NCBI RefSeq assembly: GCF_016735115.1
Contig: NZ_JAERQJ010000015.1
Location: 1 to 64,000, forward strand
Direction of reading: 5' to 3'
Origin: Aquimarina mytili
GTDB lineage: Bacteria; Bacteroidota; Bacteroidia; Flavobacteriales; Flavobacteriaceae
DNA: 64,000 nt
The position numbers and the translations under genes were made by a program. The notes beneath the pieces are model-generated. The model was not told the origin of the DNA and searched no databases. It saw nothing but the letters and a program-made list of their open reading frames with translations. How positions within the stretch are numbered: position 1 is the stretch's first letter; each line of letters begins with the position of its first letter. Shown in pieces: positions 60,388 to 64,000 of this stretch.

Positions 60388-61583
60388 CTATTTTTTAATC
60401 GGAAGGAGTTCTTTGTATGTCAAACATCTCCAAATCCATTCCAGGGGGCCGAATCGAAAATACCTCAGCCAAATTTTACTCAATATCACCTGAAAGATAA
60501 ATATAAGGATTGCCGTCGATAACGTTTCTGAAGGACTTAATGTTTCGTAAAGTTTAAATCCGATAGATGAAAATAATATAAGACCAATGAAACTTTGCAA
60601 TATATAATTTGTTAATGCCATTCTACCGGCATATTTTAAAAATACTAAAACCTTTTTCCATTGTGTAGTATACCAAAGCCAACCAATAAGCCAAAGGTAA
60701 AATATCCCCATTGCAGTATCAGAGAGTACCATTAATTTGATAAATATTGGCCGAAAAGCTTCTGTTGAATATATTTCATATTTAGGAAGTACAAATAAAA
60801 ACACAATTCTATAGGCATTAGTAATGATGGTAATCATTACCATCGTTTTTTTTATTTTCTGGATATAGGATTCTAAGGATTCGTATATTTTGTTTTTTCC
60901 AAGATATAGCCCTAGAAGAAACATTGAAATTGCTATTGGTGCTAAAAAACCAAATAACATTGGTATATTAGAAAGATATTCTAACAATCTCAATTGTACT
61001 CCTTCTAGATAGGTTCCATGTCTAATAACTTGACGTACCGTCTCTCCTGTATGATTACTTAAATAGATTTCTGGGTGGAAGTTCAAAATTCTAAATATAT
61101 ATTCGAATATTTGATCATAGAAAGGGAAGAAGAGGAAAAATGCGGATAAAAAAAGTATTAATTTGTTAGACTTTTTAATCATGAGTGTAGTCAAAAGCCC
61201 AAGAATGGCATATAGGTTGAGTACATCTCCCGACCAAAATAATATAATATGTAAAGCTCCAAATACAAATAAGATGAACATTCTTCGCACAAAGAATGAA
61301 GAAGAGAGTTTGTTTTTATTTAACAGCTTTAAGGCTTGCATTGAAATCCCTAATCCAAACAATAAAGAGAAAATGGGAAGAACTTTGTATAAAAAAATAG
61401 CTGTAATATTTTTTCTGAAATTATGTCGATGTTAGACGTCCATTGTTTTGCAAATTCATCTTGATTAAGAAACGTCGAATTCATTATGACAATATTGACA
61501 ACAAAAATGCCTAGAATTGCGAATCCTCTGAAAACATCTAATACTTCAATTCTTTTTTCTTCTTTGGTAGGTTGTTTGTTCAA
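60388..61583 (-). pseudogene. DUF418 membrane protein, interrupted by a one-base deletion
   Basis: The first part (61583 to about 61375) reads MNKQPTKEEKRIEVLDVFRGFAILGIF-type residues up to KFFP and then runs out of frame, reaching a stop 7 codons later. The rest (to 60388) continues in another frame as SLLFGLGISMQALKLL and many membrane helices, ending PLEWIWRCLTY. Together they make a normal DUF418 protein, with the RxxxLDxxRGFAxLGI start and the FSLLFGLG motif. Adding one C to the CCC run (plus-strand GGG at 61375-61377) restores KFFPIFSLLFGLG. It is either a decayed gene or a base-call error. DUF418 proteins have unknown function. Confidence 0.8.
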
Positions 61584-61600
61584 TTTTAGTTTTAGTAAAA

Positions 61601-62649
61601 TTAATGTTCATTTTGTATTCTGACAATAGGGTCGACTTCAGAGATTTTCTTCCACTTATGGTTTACAAATTCCCAAGTGTCTCCAAAAATATTCTTTCCA
61701 TCATGGCCACCAAAAAGAATAATTTTTTTTCGTTTTTTATCAAAGACCATATTACTGTGATTTCTTGAAGTTGGTTTGTGATCTATCTTTAGTATATTCC
61801 ATGTATTGTTATCTAATGACCATGTTTCATTAACTCTGGATTCTCCATTCCATCCACCAAATCGAATTAACTTTTTGAGTTCTTTATCATAAACCATATT
61901 AGAGTTGAATATGCCATGAGGTTGTTTTATCTCAAGTTTATTCCATTGAGCACCGTTCCATTTCCAAGTTTCTCCCTTAGATTCTCCATATTGTTTGTCA
62001 ATTGTGCTACCTCCAAAAAGAATAACAGATTCATTATTTGTATCATAGGCCATTGAAACACCATGTCGTTCAGAAGGCCCTTCGGTTGATACTAAGTGCC
62101 ATTCGTCATTTCGAAACTCCCATGTATCTCCAAGTTTGATATACTCGTCATCTTGGATTTTGTATCCACCAAATAGAACGATTGTTTGGTGATTTTCATC
62201 ATATACCATTGCTGACTCTGCCCTTGGTGAAGGAGCATTTCTTGGGGTTAATTTTTTCCAATGGTTATTTCTGAATTCCCAAGTATCGTTTAGGAGGTTT
62301 TTCAGATCAGGATTTTTCCCAAATAACACTTTACTTCCACCAAATAGGACTAATCGATGATTTGCTTTGTCATAAATCATGGAGCTAAAAGTTCGCGGTT
62401 CTGGTCCATCTTCAACTATTATTTTTTCCCAATTTATACTGTTCCAGATCCATAAATCTGATAAAACTTCTTTTTCGCTTGCTCCACCAAAAAGATAAAC
62501 ATTAGCATCTTTGGAATTATAGGCCATTGCATGTGCATTTCTGACAGAAAGAGTGATGTTGTTATTCTTTTGTGGTATTTTTTTTCGGCATTTTTTCCGC
62601 AGCCCAAAAATAGGATAAAACAAATCAGTAAAGCAAAGTTTTTCTTCAT
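61601..62649 (-). pseudogene. Kelch-repeat lipoprotein, reading frame broken at a poly-A tract
   Basis: The start at 62649 gives a clear lipoprotein signal (MKKNFALLICFILFLGCGKN, C17) that runs out of frame after AEKK. The body, in another frame down to 61601, has six kelch-like repeats, each with an FGG turn: YLFGG, LVLFGG, IVLFGG, VILFGG, LIRFGG and IILFGG. One more A in the A8 tract (plus-strand T run 62578-62585) joins them as AEKKIPQKNNN. The whole would be a lipid-anchored beta-propeller, with about 347 residues. A8/A9 slippage could make this a phase-variable gene, but an error in the sequence is equally possible. Confidence 0.78.
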
Positions 62650-62725
62650 GTCGGTATCATATTATTTAACCCAAAAGTTAAGACCTAATTAATTATGGGG
62701 TTTAGTAATAGTACAGAGTTTAGTA

Positions 62726-63184
62726 TTAACTTTTGTCAGTTATACTTTTAATTTTGTTGTGTTCAAATTCAAATTCAGAAATACCTTTCAATTCTAAAGT
62801 ATCTCCCGTTTTTAGGCCGTTTGGTAAATCAATGGCTAATATTGCTTTATAACCAATTTGAATTATAACTTTTGACTTAAGAAATTGCCAAGATTCGATC
62901 GTTTGTTTTCTATGTGTAGAATATTGTTTTGCTGTTTCGGCTTGCTTTTTGAATTCTGTAATTCCTTCAGTTCTCAAATCTACGTTTCCGTTAGAGATAT
63001 TTTCGAAAACGATATTCTCAGTCAGATCTTTTGTCATTCCATCAATATCAAAACGATTATAAGAATTCACATAATTTTCAACTATTTTCTGTTGTTGTTC
63101 CTTCATATCATTATTCGTTTTACATTGTGTTGTGAGTGTTAATAGTAAAACAAGTATTACGTTTTTTATCCTAATTTCATTCAT
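62726..63184 (-). CDS. NTF2-like (SnoaL-type) predicted lipoprotein
   Basis: A 152-residue protein with a hydrophobic signal ending TTQC (C21, a possible lipidation site). An NTF2-fold domain follows: IVENYVNSYNRFDIDGMTKDLTENIVFENISNG (N-terminal cone, split in two: the start and VFENISNG), GITEFKKQAETAKQ, and a strand-rich end (LKGISEFEFEHNKIKSI). The substrate is unknown. It lies 77 bases behind the broken kelch gene, and the two plus the DUF1059 gene could share transcription. Confidence 0.75.
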   Translation of the reverse strand: MNEIRIKNVILVLLLTLTTQCKTNNDMKEQQQKIVENYVNSYNRFDIDGMTKDLTENIVFENISNGNVDLRTEGITEFKKQAETAKQYSTHRKQTIESWQFLKSKVIIQIGYKAILAIDLPNGLKTGDTLELKGISEFEFEHNKIKSITDKS

Positions 63185-63284
63185 ACTTGAACATATGGAT
63201 TCTGCTATGATTGATTACATGTATAAGTAACTAATTTAATAAATCCTTATTGATATCTTGTTTATTACTCCTAAATTTCGAAAC

Positions 63285-63521
63285 CTATGTATGAGGTAAC
63301 GCATTAAATTCTTTTCTTTTGTTTTCGAACCACCTATGAATTGCGTTAGGATCTTGCATTAACTTCTGCATTGCGGTCATAGCTTTTTGATGTGCTTTAT
63401 CATTTTTTTGGTACATTTCTAAACCGTGTTTTTTACTCATTTCGGCAATATCTTCAAAGGTATTGGCTTGAAATTCTTTGTCACATGCTCCACCTAATTG
63501 TTTACAGGTCATTGTTTTCAT
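63285..63521 (-). CDS. DUF1059-like small protein
   Basis: A 78-residue protein whose start MTCKQLGGACDKEFQANTFE fits DUF1059, with its paired cysteines (CKQLGGACD) and the AxTFEDIAEMSKKHG helix. Charged helices follow and it ends WFENKRKEFNALPH. Small size, no signal peptide, function unknown. It sits 18 bases behind the SRPBCC gene and is probably co-transcribed with it. Confidence 0.72.
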   Translation of the reverse strand: MKTMTCKQLGGACDKEFQANTFEDIAEMSKKHGLEMYQKNDKAHQKAMTAMQKLMQDPNAIHRWFENKRKEFNALPHT

Positions 63522-63539
63522 ATTGATATTGTGTATTAA

Positions 63540-63997
63540 TTATATAGTACTAAGTAGCTCCTCAAGTCTATCGAATACAGATCCCCAACCGTTCATAATG
63601 CCCATTTTTTCTTGTTGAATTTTATATTCTTCGGTGGGATGAATTACATTGAAAGTGAATTCGGTTTTGTCACCTTTCCTTTAAATAATGATTGAATTTC
63701 AACTCCTTCTGTCATAGGTTTGAAACTTGCTGATGAAACTATTTTTTCAAATTCGATTATTTCTGTGTATTTGCCCTCAGCAATAAATTCTTGACCGTTG
63801 GGCATTGGCATAATGTATTTCCATTTTCCTCCAATTTTAAAATCATGTTCGACTACTATCGTTTTAATTCCTTTCGGACTCCACCATTCTGCAATGTGTT
63901 CAGATTGTGTCCAAGCCTCCCAAACTAGGTTTAATGGGGCATTAAAAGTTCGGTTAATCGTTATGGTTCGTTTGTCCATTTCGTTTGGAGTATTCAT
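63540..63997 (-). pseudogene. SRPBCC (AHSA1-type) protein, interrupted by a one-base deletion
   Basis: The frame from 63997 reads TITINRTFNAPLNLVWEAW, EWWSPKGI, GGKWKYIMPMPNG and EGKYTEI, typical of AHSA1/SRPBCC ligand-binding or activator proteins. After LFKGK it shifts to VTKPNSLSM and a stop. Adding one A in the AAA run (plus-strand TTT at 63675-63677) gives GKGDKTEFTFNVIHPTEEYK and the normal family ending MGIMNGWGSVFDRLEELL up to the stop at 63540-63542. It is probably full length in this window, with the ATG at 63997-63995 near the window edge. An error in the sequence cannot be excluded. Confidence 0.78.
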
Positions 63998-64000
63998 CAA

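Overview
The window is an AT-rich chromosomal segment from a member of the Bacteroidota, almost certainly class Flavobacteriia. Supporting signs are a type IX secretion (T9SS) C-terminal sorting domain, several exact matches to the Bacteroidetes -7 promoter element TAnnTTTG, families largely confined to this group (DUF6048, DUF6452, CCC-motif membrane protein, DUF2911), a 6S-Flavo-type RNA beside zapA and rny, and almost no Shine-Dalgarno sequences. An Aquimarina-like genus is possible but is only an impression.

Layout. 1-130: the 3' end of a 5S rRNA and its terminator, i.e. the end of an rRNA operon. 0.2-6.4 kb: hemolysin-III membrane protein, a NeuD-type acyltransferase/FAD-oxidoreductase fusion, a three-gene operon (methyltransferase, ZIP metal transporter, DUF4268) and a divergent RlmL-like rRNA methyltransferase. 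6.6-17.9 kb: secreted BNR/VPS10-like protein, dienelactone-hydrolase lipoprotein, the rlmD-DUF6452-DUF6048 operon, an ECF sigma factor with a membrane partner, ornithine aminotransferase, small membrane proteins and an Smr-domain protein. 17.9-27.5 kb: two paralogous lipoproteins (one with an inserted calcium-binding repeat array), cysteine desulfurase, TonB-dependent receptor with an M23 peptidase, and a galactofuranose pair (glycosyltransferase and glf). 27.5-47.4 kb is mostly core: coiled-coil protein-zapA-6S RNA-rny, three tandem STAS-like paralogs, clpC and gyrA facing apart, TPR protein, pheT, thioredoxin lipoprotein, DUF2911 protein, and pta-ackA for acetyl-CoA/acetate interconversion.

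47.4-64 kb is accessory. It holds two tandem six-cysteine peptide precursors with a shared leader, a large T9SS-exported endonuclease I, and a two-gene unit made of a CD-NTase-like/SLATT fusion protein and a multi-pass membrane protein. It continues with a lone molybdopterin oxidoreductase and a minus-strand run of small NTF2/SnoaL, AraC-GyrI, DUF418, kelch, DUF1059 and SRPBCC genes. In that last run three genes each carry a one-base deletion in a short homopolymer, which means either real decay or base-calling error.

Best candidates for something undescribed are: (1) the gene pair at 51797-55341, where the nucleotidyltransferase-like domain appears to have lost all three metal-binding aspartates yet keeps its fold and its membrane effector domain, next to a membrane protein with a possible AIM24-like tail; and (2) the duplicated cysteine-rich peptide genes at 47454-48109, whose copies appear to have been duplicated with their terminators. 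No family search could be run. Family names rest on recognised motifs and are graded by confidence.
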